Shown: positions 17,217 through 26,190 of the stretch, piece by piece | How the letters are laid out: each line of letters starts with the position of its first letter | How positions within the stretch are numbered: the first letter of the stretch is position 1 | From: ANME-2 cluster archaeon | GTDB lineage: Archaea; Halobacteriota; Methanosarcinia; Methanosarcinales; Methanocomedenaceae | Direction of reading: 5' to 3' | NCBI GenBank assembly: GCA_014237145.1 | Contig: JAAXOC010000038.1 | Coordinates: forward strand, 1-50,462 | Length of the DNA stretch: 50,462 bases | Translations under genes and position numbers: made by a program | Notes under the pieces: generated by a model | Seen by the model: only the letters and a program-made list of their open reading frames with translations | What the model was told of the DNA's origin: nothing | Database searches by the model: none

Positions 17217-19556
17217 CTAAATTATTGGGTTTTTTTTCTGGATCTTCCTTTTTGACCTCCAGATGTCAAGGTGCACCATAACAGGAGGCAGGACTATGAG
17301 AGTGCTCAGTAGTGAAAATCCAACAGCGATGACGGTAACAACACCGAAATCGCTTAGGATTGGAAAGGGCGTTGCAATAAGGGCTGAAAATCCGAATATC
17401 ACCGTAGAACCAGAGGCAATTATTGCTGGTCCAATCTTTGCTGAAGCGGTTTCCATAGCTTCCATGGGGATAAGCCCGTTTTCACGCTCTTCGAAATACC
17501 TTTCCATCATGAGTATAGTAAACTCTGCCCCGATCCCGAGAACCAGTGCCCCAAGGGTGGCTGTTAGAGGATTATATTCCATTCCCAAAAGATACATAAC
17601 ACCACCTGACCATCCTGTCACCATGAGGATCGGCAGGATTGGTACAAATGCCTTCAGCCAGTCCCTGTAAATAACAAGTAGTCCAAAAAAGATCAACGTA
17701 AGTCCCAGATATCCCATAGCTATCCTACCTGAGGTTAGTGCATCCAGGACAGAGGTCATAGTAACCTGCCGACCGGTAACGGTGGTTGATACACCTATTG
17801 GTGGAGGATACCATTCAATATCGCTCTTAACATTCTCAATCAGTGCTGCAATCTGTTCGGTCTTGAGATTTTGGTCAATCTTCAAGTTCAAGATTCCTAA
17901 ATCACCGCCCAGCACATATCGGTCTTTAATCGTACCGGGCAAACCGTCCACAATGCTGTTCACAACAGCAGGATCGGACGGAACAGCACCATATGCTACC
18001 TTAATAGGAGTTGCAAGGCTGTCCGAACTTATTATGTCTTTTTGTTTTTCAACTTCACTCCGGCCAAAACTATCCATCCAATGTATGACGGAAGGGTCTG
18101 TAACATCATCTGCTCTAATAATGATGTTCAGTTGATCCATGCCCCCTATTAGATTGTTCAATTTGTCAAAATCATTCAAAGGCTTAAGGTCCTGCGGTAT
18201 GAAGTTTTTAATATTGGTCTGGATACCTACATGCTCATCTGCGTACAGTCCCCCTATTGTTAACAGACTCGCAATTCCAATAACAATCAACGGGTTTTTC
18301 GCCATTGTGACGGTAAAATGTCCAAGGAATCGGCCGAAGCCTTCGGTGCTATCATTTTTTGTTATGTTTTCAGCTTTAATGGTGCTTTTACTGTTACCAC
18401 CATTGCAGCGGGCTTTTTTTAATGCTTTTTTCTCTGCTCTACTGTCCAATAGGTATAGCACAGGCAACAGTATAAACATAGACACGAAGTAGCTGAGAAT
18501 CACACCGATTAAGCTCATCTTTCCGAAATCCCGGATCATTGGGACCGGGGAGGTAAACAGGGCTACAAAACCGAGACTGGTTGCAACTATCGCTGTGCCT
18601 ACAGCAGGTCCCATATGTTTTATGCTCTCGATAATGGCCTCGGATGCGGTTTCTCCCCGTGCCAGTTCTTCCTCCGCTCTATTATGAAACTGGATGGCAT
18701 AGTCCACACCAAGACCGATGAGGATGGGAAATACTGCCATTGATACCATTGTCATGGGTACATTTGTAAAGCCCATAGCTCCGAAGGTATATATGATTCC
18801 TATCAGGACTATGGGTAAAGGAAGGAGTTTCCAGCGTACATGTTTGAATGCTATTAGCAGTGCAACTGCCATTAGAAGTCCTGAAATGGCAAGCATCAAA
18901 CCCATACTTTTATTCATCTCTTCCTGAATTGCTATCATAAAAGCAGGTTCACCAGTAACGATTGTGGATGTGCCTGGCGGGAAATTCGCCCATGTAACTG
19001 CAGTTTTGGTCTCTGACAGCACCCATTCCGTATTCTCAGTCGTAACATCCTCTCTCATTTCAATCATGACAATTGCGTGGCGGTCATCAGGCATTAACAG
19101 GGCAAGATATTCCTCAGGAGTGCGGGAAATAATATGTTGGATGGTATGTTTATCTTCGGGTATATCGGAATGACCGTACTGCTGGGATGCAAAATCTTTT
19201 ATGATTGTGGCGATGCTGAATGTACCTTTGACATCTTTTTTGCCTTCCATCGATGTTCCCAGTCTGTCCATAGCTTTCAGTACTTCAGGGTCAGAAATGT
19301 CATCTGATTCCACAAGAACGATTATTGCCTCTGCACCGAAATTTTGTTTAAAAAGGTTATTATAATCTTGATACAGTTTCGAGGATTTTTCGGTAAAAGT
19401 ATCTTCACCGGTTTCAGTACTGATTTTTCCGGCACCGTAGAATGAGACAAATATTAAAAGAAATGCTACCAGAAGGATTAACAAAGTGCGTTTTTCTATG
19501 AATATTCCGATTTTTTCGTAGATGTCTTTTATGGACAAATTCATGCGATGCTTCAA
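17217..19556 (-). CDS. RND superfamily exporter, MMPL/HAE3 type
   Basis: The 779-residue protein has about 12 membrane segments in two repeats, each with one segment, a large external loop of about 170 residues, and five more segments. Conserved pieces are FPILIGLGVDYAIQFHNR in the first half and LGALVLGIGAEFTILMMERY in the second. These carry the proton-relay acidic residues of the family. It belongs to the hydrophobe/amphiphile exporter 3 group, which handles hydrophobic molecules such as lipids or hopanoids in other organisms. It is the first gene of the locus. ATG codons at 19556 and 19544 both fit, and there is no firm ribosome binding site. Confidence 0.9.
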   Translation of the reverse strand: MKHRMNLSIKDIYEKIGIFIEKRTLLILLVAFLLIFVSFYGAGKISTETGEDTFTEKSSKLYQDYNNLFKQNFGAEAIIVLVESDDISDPEVLKAMDRLGTSMEGKKDVKGTFSIATIIKDFASQQYGHSDIPEDKHTIQHIISRTPEEYLALLMPDDRHAIVMIEMREDVTTENTEWVLSETKTAVTWANFPPGTSTIVTGEPAFMIAIQEEMNKSMGLMLAISGLLMAVALLIAFKHVRWKLLPLPIVLIGIIYTFGAMGFTNVPMTMVSMAVFPILIGLGVDYAIQFHNRAEEELARGETASEAIIESIKHMGPAVGTAIVATSLGFVALFTSPVPMIRDFGKMSLIGVILSYFVSMFILLPVLYLLDSRAEKKALKKARCNGGNSKSTIKAENITKNDSTEGFGRFLGHFTVTMAKNPLIVIGIASLLTIGGLYADEHVGIQTNIKNFIPQDLKPLNDFDKLNNLIGGMDQLNIIIRADDVTDPSVIHWMDSFGRSEVEKQKDIISSDSLATPIKVAYGAVPSDPAVVNSIVDGLPGTIKDRYVLGGDLGILNLKIDQNLKTEQIAALIENVKSDIEWYPPPIGVSTTVTGRQVTMTSVLDALTSGRIAMGYLGLTLIFFGLLVIYRDWLKAFVPILPILMVTGWSGGVMYLLGMEYNPLTATLGALVLGIGAEFTILMMERYFEERENGLIPMEAMETASAKIGPAIIASGSTVIFGFSALIATPFPILSDFGVVTVIAVGFSLLSTLIVLPPVMVHLDIWRSKRKIQKKNPII

Positions 19557-19684
19557 TACCTGAATAGTATTTAACTCTTTTTATTATTAAAATAACAACC
19601 GATATGTTTTAATTATTATTACAAAAACTATATGTATTATAACTACACATGATAAATATTCAGTGAATACAGCATATATCTGGT

Positions 19685-20192
19685 ATGTTAAAAATGAAGG
19701 AAACAAAATCAATTTTCCCGGTATGCCATAATCTGATTGATGCGGTAATTTTTGATAATGACAATAAGACATGCATTGAAAAGAACTGCAAAGACCATGG
19801 AACGTTCAGGGATGATAACATAAATATAAAGAGTATACCTAAGAATATGATATATACAGGTAATACACCTTATATTAAAGCAGTTCTGTCTGCCAGTGAT
19901 ATATTCTTTTTTCCTTCCATACATGAGACTCAGGGTCTTGCTATTGTTGAAGCAGAAGCCAATAGCCGCCCAATTGTTTCAAAATCTGCCTGTATTCAAA
20001 GAATGGCTGACCCATGGGTGCGACTGCGTGATGGGGACATGTGTAAATGATTTTGCCGCGCATATACAGACATTAATTGAAGATGAGGATTTTGCAGTTA
20101 GGTTAGGGAGGGAAGCTCGTAGATCTGCTGTGAAACATCATGATATTAATAGGACATCCAGATCACTGGCTGGAATATATGAAGAGCTATAG
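19685..20192 (+). pseudogene. Chimera of a Tes-like radical SAM N-terminus and a glycosyltransferase C-terminus
   Basis: The first 45 residues (TKSIFPVCHNLIDAVIF, then IEKNCKDHGTFRD) match the N-terminal zinc-binding region of radical SAM proteins of the tetraether synthase (Tes) group, with the first Cys of the usual CPxC replaced by Phe. At about 19826 the frame switches to the last third of a family 1 glycosyltransferase (MIYTGNTPYIKAVLSASDIF, PSIHETQGLAIVEAEA). Near 20035 a frameshift follows, and the frame then ends VNDFAAHIQTLIEDED and SLAGIYEEL at 20192. It looks like a deletion joining two genes that later decayed. Neither half can be functional as it stands. Confidence 0.7.
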
Positions 20193-20270
20193 GGTATCAC
20201 AACCATTCGTGCGAAAATGCATAAAAATATTAATAATTAAACATCTAACATAAAATAGGAGTTTTTGTAT

Positions 20271-20579
20271 ATGATTGAAACTATCAGGAAATTGGGTCTT
20301 TTGGGAATTGGTGCCTGGGCACTCACTGAAGAAAAGATCAACGAAATCGCAAAAGAACTTGTTGATAAAGGTGAGATTAACAAGGAAGAAGGCAAGAAAT
20401 TTGTAAAGGAACTTATTGACGAACAGAAGAAACAGAAAGAGGATCTCGAAAAAAGGATATCCGAAAAAGTGAAGGAAACGTTCAGCAAGGCTAAAACTGA
20501 AACAAAGGAAGAGATAGAACGTCTTGAGAGAAAGATTGACAAGCTCGAAGAGGCAATAGATAAGAAACTCTCAGAATAA
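20271..20579 (+). CDS. Phasin-like small coiled-coil protein
   Basis: A 102-residue protein. A short hydrophobic start (TIRKLGLLGIGAWAL) is followed by an almost wholly charged helix rich in Glu and Lys with a heptad pattern (ERLERKIDKLEEAIDKKL). This is the layout of the phasin-like family often annotated as polyhydroxyalkanoate granule-associated. No polymer synthase is in the window, so a granule role is unproven and a general membrane or envelope coiled coil is equally possible. AGGAG lies 9 bases before the ATG at 20271; a TTG at 20265 is too close to it. Confidence 0.7.
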   Translation: MIETIRKLGLLGIGAWALTEEKINEIAKELVDKGEINKEEGKKFVKELIDEQKKQKEDLEKRISEKVKETFSKAKTETKEEIERLERKIDKLEEAIDKKLSE

Positions 20580-20591
20580 TTCTCCCAATCA

Positions 20592-20636
20592 CAGTAATGT
20601 TGCAATTGATACTGCAATGTTACTGTAATCTTTTAT
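20592..20636 (+). terminator. Terminator after the phasin-like gene
   Basis: CAGTAATGTTGCA and TGCAATGTTACTG form a 13-bp stem with two central mismatches and an 8-base loop, followed by TAATCTTTTA. It lies 12 bases past the stop codon. From 20640 to 21000 the sequence is AT-rich, with no gene that I can see. Confidence 0.5.
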
Positions 20637-21034
20637 AGCAAGTTGAAGGTTGACACGGGAATTGTTAACTCGCTACTTTAATATTGTACGTATTGACTAT
20701 TTTTACCAAATACACAAAAACATTAGTTAGTATTTATACAGTATGCAACTCAGTAGCTTACACTTTTTTATATTTCGTTATCTTAAGACGATATAAATCA
20801 ACTATTTAGAAATAAACCTTCATGCCCCATCCAATACATTCATGAGCATAAAAATGCTATTTTCACAGCAACAAAAATCAATTTATATATCCTTCTGTAG
20901 CTAACATTTATAAAACTTCACTACCTTAATAAATTCTTCGATTTCATATATTTCATAGTTTAGATATAAAAAATCATAAAAAAATATAGATGGGATGAAT
21001 GTTTATGGGGAATGTTTGTTACTTACAGGAAACC

Positions 21035-21668
21035 ATATTGAAACTATTCTTAGAAATTAATTTGAATTTATCAAAACCATTAAGAATGTCGCTTTCAAGT
21101 TTAATTGTCTGTTTGCTGGAAAAAATGAAGCACATATTTCGAAATTGAGTGAGCCCCTATCTGTTAATGGTACAAGTGTTACAGCTTGTGCACAACGGAT
21201 ACGGCGGTTTTTATCAACAGAAAGATATTGCCTACTATGACGGTTATACCGTTGATCTATTTATTACGTCCAAATCTCTCGAAACTTTCTATGATTGTGC
21301 TGACAATGGACCGCACCGACTGGAAAAAACGCTGTAAATGCATCAACATCCTATCGGTTGCTGTCAGTTATCAAGGGGCGTGCCATAACGTTATTTTGGA
21401 TTGTTCTAGATTGGAAAGGAAATAGCTCCTTTGATCACTGGAAATATGTCTTGACACCAATTACTGAAGGATTACAGCAGATGTGGTGGCTTTCTGGCAT
21501 ATCCATTATTGTTGTTGCGGATAAAGAATTTGCCAGTCCAAAACTGGCAGAATAGCTTAAAAATACATATGGTGTGGACGCAACGCTACGAATAAAATCA
21601 AGCATGTACTTGAATGGCGATAATATGCCGGAAATAAAAAAGAAGAAGCAAAATTATTGCGGACAGTA
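21035..21668 (+). pseudogene. Broken IS4-family transposase
   Basis: Pieces in different frames add up to an IS4-type transposase. SLSSLIVCLLEKMKHIF is the N-terminal helix region. LTMDRTDWKKRCKCINILSV carries the first catalytic Asp (DRT). GRAITLFWIVLDWKGNSSFDHW is the central beta region, and IIVVADKEFASPKLAE carries the second catalytic Asp. Then come an in-frame stop and LKNTYGVDATLRIKSS. Several frameshifts and a stop are present, and the part with the catalytic Glu is missing. No terminal repeats were identified. Confidence 0.78.
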
Positions 21669-21782
21669 ATTGTTAGACAACCTCTATAACGGGAAAAGGA
21701 GCATCGTCAAAAGAACTTTTAAATTAGTTGACTGAAGTGGTGTAGTTATTTAAATATATAAGATATTACAAAATAGTACGAT

Positions 21783-23759
21783 GTGACTTTAGAAACTGTT
21801 GCAATATTAACCGATTTTGTATTGATCTTCAGCCTGTCAATAGGCATTGTTTTCTTATTTCATAAACTGCGTATCGTCCCTATTGTAGGATATCTTGTCA
21901 CAGGTGTGATAATCGGTCCTTCCGTAATTGGTCTGGTAAAAGACCAGACAATGATCGAACTATTTGCTGAGATAGGGGTCATACTATTACTGTTCACAAT
22001 AGGTATCGAGTTTTCACTACAAGAATTGATAAGATCCAGGAGAACTATCGTGATGGGGGGTGGGATGCAGGTGCTCCTGACCATTGTAGTTGTGACTTTG
22101 ATCGCACTTGCGGCAGGACAATCCATGGGAATTGCGATATTCCTAGGATTTTTAGTATCAATGAGCAGCACAGCCATTGTACTCCGTATACTGTCTGAGA
22201 GGGCTGAAATGGAGAGTCCGAACGGAAGAGTTACTATTAGTATTCTGATATTCCAGGACCTGGGCATCATCTTGATGGTCCTGCTTGTACCATTGCTTGC
22301 AGGTACTGCCGGCACATCGTCATCTGCAATGATATTCTCGATACTAAAAGCTCTTGCAATCGTTTTATTATTAATAGTAGCAGGAAGGTTCATTGTACCC
22401 ACCGTATTATACCACATTGTCAGGACCCAGAACAGGGAACTGTTCCTCCTGGGTATGATCGTGATCTGCCTGGGTACGGCTACATTGACCTCTATGGCAG
22501 GATTATCCCTTGCCATAGGGGCGTTCATAATTGGTTTGATCATCTCGGAATCTGAGTTCTCCCATCAGGCGCTCAGCGAGATACTGCCCCTCAGGGACGT
22601 GTTCAATAGCCTGTTCTTTATATCAATAGGCATGCTTCTGGACCTGGGATTTGTACTGGATAATTTTTCAATTATACTGTATGTAGTTATCATAATTATC
22701 CTGATCAAGTTCATGCTGACAATGATCACTACCGTTGTATTGAAATATCCCATACATACCGCCTTCCTTGTAGGACTTTCCCTTGCCCAGATCGGTGAGT
22801 TCTCTTTCGTGCTCTCGTTGATAGGTATCCAGCATGGCCTGTTGAATAATGATATTTACCAGGTATTCCTGGCCTCTGCTATACTGACCATGATAGCTAC
22901 GCCATTCATGATCCAGATGGGGCCAAGGATAGAGGACTTTATAACCCGTCATGGTAAGGAATCTGATCACATCCGGAAAGAAACAATAGGGTCTAAAATT
23001 GAAAAACATGTGGTTATCGCTGGCTACGGTATAAACGGAAGAAATCTTTCAAGTGTGCTTTCTGCTGTAAAAATCCCCTTTGTAGTGGTGGAAATGAACC
23101 CTGAAATTGTGATATCTGAAAAAAGGAAAGGTCTGCCCATATTCTATGGCGATGCCTCAAAAGAGGATATCCTTAAACTTACTAATATCTCAAAAGCAAA
23201 GATACTGGTTGTTGCCATATGTGATGCTGCACATACCCGCATGATGGTCAAGAATGCACGTAAACTGAATCCCGGAATCTATATAATTACCCGTATACGC
23301 TATGTCAGCGAACTGGAAGAACTATACGAACTGGGTGCAGATGAAGTGATACCGGCAGAATTCGAAACTTCCATCGAGATATTTTCCAGGGTGCTGTCAA
23401 GGTATCTTATCCCAAAGGAAGAGATCCAAAAGAATGTTGAAAGGGTGCGAAAGGATGGATATGAAATGATCAGGGATATATATCACCGACCCAGGTCTCT
23501 TGATGATCTGGGACATCACCTGACAAACATTGAGCTCGAGACTTTCAGGGTGATGGGGGGATCAATTGCCGATGGAAAAACCCTGGCAGAACTGAACTTA
23601 AGGAAGCAATGGGGTTTCACAGTGCTGGCAATCCAGAGGGGAAATGATGTGCTGAACAATCCTGATGGGGAGGATAAACTCCTGGAAGATGATATTGTTG
23701 TCCTTATGGGAAACAGGGAAAGACTTCATGATGTATCTTCAGTTTTTGCTGCTTCATGA
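21783..23759 (+). CDS. Kef-type monovalent cation/proton antiporter with RCK domains
   Basis: 658 residues: a CPA2-type sodium/proton exchanger domain of about 12 membrane segments (1-390), a TrkA-N (RCK) NAD-binding domain starting HVVIAGYGINGRNLSSVL at about 408, and a TrkA-C domain (about 575-655). It probably exports K+ or Na+ against protons under nucleotide control. The start is a GTG at 21783; the preceding ATG runs straight into TGA. No clear ribosome binding site is seen. It follows the transposase ruin by about 110 bp and shows no operon partners. Confidence 0.9.
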   Translation: MTLETVAILTDFVLIFSLSIGIVFLFHKLRIVPIVGYLVTGVIIGPSVIGLVKDQTMIELFAEIGVILLLFTIGIEFSLQELIRSRRTIVMGGGMQVLLTIVVVTLIALAAGQSMGIAIFLGFLVSMSSTAIVLRILSERAEMESPNGRVTISILIFQDLGIILMVLLVPLLAGTAGTSSSAMIFSILKALAIVLLLIVAGRFIVPTVLYHIVRTQNRELFLLGMIVICLGTATLTSMAGLSLAIGAFIIGLIISESEFSHQALSEILPLRDVFNSLFFISIGMLLDLGFVLDNFSIILYVVIIIILIKFMLTMITTVVLKYPIHTAFLVGLSLAQIGEFSFVLSLIGIQHGLLNNDIYQVFLASAILTMIATPFMIQMGPRIEDFITRHGKESDHIRKETIGSKIEKHVVIAGYGINGRNLSSVLSAVKIPFVVVEMNPEIVISEKRKGLPIFYGDASKEDILKLTNISKAKILVVAICDAAHTRMMVKNARKLNPGIYIITRIRYVSELEELYELGADEVIPAEFETSIEIFSRVLSRYLIPKEEIQKNVERVRKDGYEMIRDIYHRPRSLDDLGHHLTNIELETFRVMGGSIADGKTLAELNLRKQWGFTVLAIQRGNDVLNNPDGEDKLLEDDIVVLMGNRERLHDVSSVFAAS

Positions 23760-24212
23760 ATGTGAATGCTCTATATTCAGTTCAGGAAGACCAGATATGT
23801 CAGTTGTTCCACATAAGATATTCCAAAGCCCTTTGGTCATCGATAATTTGCCTTAGTCAAATGGATTCTAATCCAATTTATTGGTATATAAACAGGTCAA
23901 TATGGCTGAGATGGTTATTTTCAGGAATGAGGATATTTTAGCCATATATGGTCTGGGGTCATGCCTCATGCTTACTATTCACGATCCAACCAGTTAGCTT
24001 TTGATCCACAAATACCATTGAAGTTGAATTGATGAAGTGAATGACCTTAGATTTCGTTACGCTCTGTCAGGGGCATCGGGGAGGATGAAAAAAACCGGGA
24101 GAATTGTTGGGATGATTAAGATAGTTAAAGGAGTGGTTTGAGAGCAGTGGAATGTTTGGAGATGTAATTTCAAAAAAACAAAAGCCTGAAACTTCATTCT
24201 AAACTAATGATC
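23760..24212. other. Gap of 450 bp with one diverged repeat
   Basis: No convincing frame, RNA gene or terminator was found. The only structure is a diverged direct repeat at about 24080-24161 whose partner lies at about 25287-25358, on the far side of the HepT/MntA pair. Confidence 0.4.
24080..24161 (+). repeat. Direct repeat on the left of the HepT/MntA pair
   Basis: It shares ordered blocks with 25287-25358: AGGATGA, AAACC-GGAGAAT-GTTGGGA, TAAAGGA and TGGAATGTTTG, with small gaps between them. Both copies have the same orientation and bracket the toxin-antitoxin genes. Confidence 0.5.
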
Positions 24213-24590
24213 TTATTTTTCCAAATACGATTCAATTGTACTTTTAAACACATAAAAATCATCAAGATAATTGGTTAAGTAATAGTAGACCATATCATCA
24301 GCCAGGTGTGGATAACGATGAATTAAAACATTTCTAAATCCCTTAAGGTTTTTCAGTTTGTCACCAAATTCACTGGATATGACCAATTTTCCTACCAGTA
24401 TATCGAAAATGCCTTCTTCGCTTGCAGGCAGGCCAAATTTTCCAGCAGAGACTATCATTGCCGATACATCGATTAATGATTCGATGGCCACCTCGATCGT
24501 CTTTTCGCATGCCCGCCTCCTAATTAAGTGCTGTAAATATTCTTCTTTATCTGGTAGCATTTCCTTGAGTTCTTCGACGTACCTTGTCAT
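24213..24590 (-). CDS. hepT: HepT-like HEPN toxin (DUF86)
   Basis: A helical HEPN protein with the active motif RNVLIHRY (Rx4HxY) near residue 87, which is the RNase or AMPylation-target site of the family. It pairs with the MntA-like nucleotidyltransferase encoded just upstream (type VII toxin-antitoxin). The first ATG (24590) leaves out about 15 residues that look like the true N-terminus (KDRTRIFSKLDE). That frame stays open back to the mntA stop but contains only an ATA (24635), which sits 6 bases after GGGGGTG. Either an ATA start is used, or the internal ATG is used, or the start was lost by mutation. Confidence 0.83.
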   Translation of the reverse strand: MTRYVEELKEMLPDKEEYLQHLIRRRACEKTIEVAIESLIDVSAMIVSAGKFGLPASEEGIFDILVGKLVISSEFGDKLKNLKGFRNVLIHRYPHLADDMVYYYLTNYLDDFYVFKSTIESYLEK

Positions 24591-24638
24591 CTCATCAAGT
24601 TTCGAAAATATGCGCGTCCTGTCTTTTTGTTGTATGCA

Positions 24639-25046
24639 TTACACCCCCAGACCTGAATAATACATATCAAGACGCGGCTTGAAATGCTCAAATTCCCTGA
24701 TAGTTCTTAGAAAAGTGCAGAATAGTTCCCTGTAGCCCTTATAATAAATAACATTGCCAGACGACACAATGTCTTTCTGGATGTAGAGCGGTAGATCCTG
24801 GAAGGTTTGAATATCAAATTCATTGCTGACCCTGCCAAGAACCTTCACCCTGAAATCAAATCTTTCTTTCTTATCACCCTCATAGAACACAGCCAGGTCG
24901 ATATCAGATAATTCTGTCATTTCCCCTTTTGCTGCAGAACCATATAAAACGACAAACCGTACCTTATCTCCACCAATAGTTTTAATTTTCTCGACCACAC
25001 CCGATATACCAGATACCAGATTGCTCTTTAATGCCAATACTGCCAT
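24639..25046 (-). CDS. mntA: MntA-like nucleotidyltransferase antitoxin
   Basis: A 135-residue minimal nucleotidyltransferase. LYGSAAKGEMTELSDIDLAV carries the GSx10DxD catalytic motif at about residues 36-50, and a third acidic position follows in EFDIQTF. In known pairs this enzyme adds AMP to the Tyr of the HepT RxxxxHxY motif and silences it. All catalytic residues are present. It is the first gene of the pair, with hepT right after it. The two genes sit between diverged direct repeats. Confidence 0.87.
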   Translation of the reverse strand: MAVLALKSNLVSGISGVVEKIKTIGGDKVRFVVLYGSAAKGEMTELSDIDLAVFYEGDKKERFDFRVKVLGRVSNEFDIQTFQDLPLYIQKDIVSSGNVIYYKGYRELFCTFLRTIREFEHFKPRLDMYYSGLGV

Positions 25047-25286
25047 AAATTACCTTTTCTGATGCTTATTACAAGATTTACCTGATTATTACTATCTATT
25101 TCATTCCATAAATTTGTTTGCTCGTAGCACCGATATAATATCCCTGCCTCATACATGTTATACATTTTCCGCTACCTATTGCATACATGGAAAGGCTCAA
25201 TACATCGTGAATCTTTTTTTGACAACTAATGGGACTAAATAGCAGCAACAATGAGTTTTGAGTGCATCGTTTCAGTCAGGTAGTGT

Positions 25287-25358
25287 AGGATGATGAGGGA
25301 AACCAGGAGAATAGTTGGGAGAGGTAAAGGAATGCTGCTGGATTGGTGGAATGTTTGA
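25287..25358 (+). repeat. Direct repeat on the right of the HepT/MntA pair
   Basis: Partner of the repeat at 24080-24161, in the same orientation. Other than this, 25047-25596 is AT-rich and holds no gene that I can support. Confidence 0.5.
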
Positions 25359-25598
25359 GTTTTTACCAAGAACTTATGTTGAAGCTATTAATCATTTTAA
25401 CCTGGAAGTGAATTGCCCTAGATAATATCAGTCCGGTATGAACCAGCAAAGGAATAGGGCAAATGCAACTAACATAAACTAATTTATGCTGGTACTGCTT
25501 GTTATAGTAATGAGGTTAAATAATAGAACTGAGTCACAAAAAACTTGGAATAAGCATTATTGGAAACAGAATGACTCCTGAGATAATGCTTCTTGCAG

Positions 25599-25740
25599 GC
25601 TGTCCCAAAACTAAAAGCGTGTGTACAAATCAAATGAAATCTATCTCATCTGGGATAATAACATTGAATTATAATCAATAATTGCCCAATTATGATAAAA
25701 TATAGCCGAATTGTATAATATAAATTGGTTTTGGGACAGC
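25599..25740. mobile_element. 142-bp MITE (GCTGTCCCAAAAC ends) inserted in a toxin-antitoxin gene
   Basis: GCTGTCCCAAAAC at 25599-25611 is the exact reverse complement of 25728-25740. The end shares its sequence with the IS-end-like repeats at 8215 and 9242. CTTGC occurs on both sides (25592-25596 and 25740-25744) and may be the target duplication, although it overlaps the right end by one base. The first readable codon of the UPF0175 remnant lies directly at the right end. Confidence 0.68.
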
Positions 25741-26008
25741 TTGCTTGAAAGTTTTTGCGAATATCTTGAGCGTTTACCTGAAAACATTCGGATATCTATC
25801 AGTGAGGTCAGCTCATTCAAATCCCTTGTTATATGTTGAATTGTACAGGAACAATCAAATAACTCTTGGTAAATTTGCTGAACTTGCAGGAGTGCCCATC
25901 CATAATGCTGCAAAAATTCTGGAAAGCCAGGGCATTACACCCGAACTTGGAAGCAGCACAATAAAAGAATTGGATGAAGAGATAAAGATTGCCAGAAGGA
26001 TCGGGTAG
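25741..26008 (+). pseudogene. Broken UPF0175 antitoxin
   Basis: The second half (VELYRNNQITLGKFAELAGV and so on) is a clear UPF0175 helix-turn-helix segment. The first half is found in a different frame (LERLPENIRISISEVSSFKSLVI), so a frameshift lies near 25835. The MITE occupies the place of the original 5' end. An open frame from 25745 exists, but it reads the first part in the wrong frame. Confidence 0.7.
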
Positions 26009-26013
26009 CCTGT

Positions 26014-26190
26014 ATGATAGTGTTGAACAACACTATACTAAGTGTATTCAAACGACTTGATGAAACCAATCTGTTAAAAGAGCTACTGTTAGGCGAGGTT
26101 CTACTTCCAACAGCAGTCGTGAAAAAATACCTTGAGATTGAAAAAGAAAGTGAACTGAAAGGATTTACGAAAATTAAAGCTATTTCCCGG
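26014..26190 (+). pseudogene. Truncated DUF3368 PIN-type toxin
   Basis: It starts MIVLNNTILSVFKRLDETNL, with LLLGEVLLPTAV following, as in DUF3368 PIN proteins paired with UPF0175 (compare the intact pair at 33098-33855). The first catalytic Asp is replaced (LNNT instead of the usual xDNT or SDT). The match is lost by about 26190, where it runs into the end of the phospholipase-D-like gene on the other strand, so two thirds of the domain is missing. Confidence 0.65.

Noticed and set aside
20640-21000. AT-rich stretch as a possible replication origin
   Set aside because: No origin-box repeats and no cdc6/orc1 gene nearby. AT richness alone is not enough.
25641-25913. 90-codon minus-strand frame over the MITE and the UPF0175 remnant
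   Set aside because: It spans the right end of the MITE and is antisense to the recognisable UPF0175 segment.
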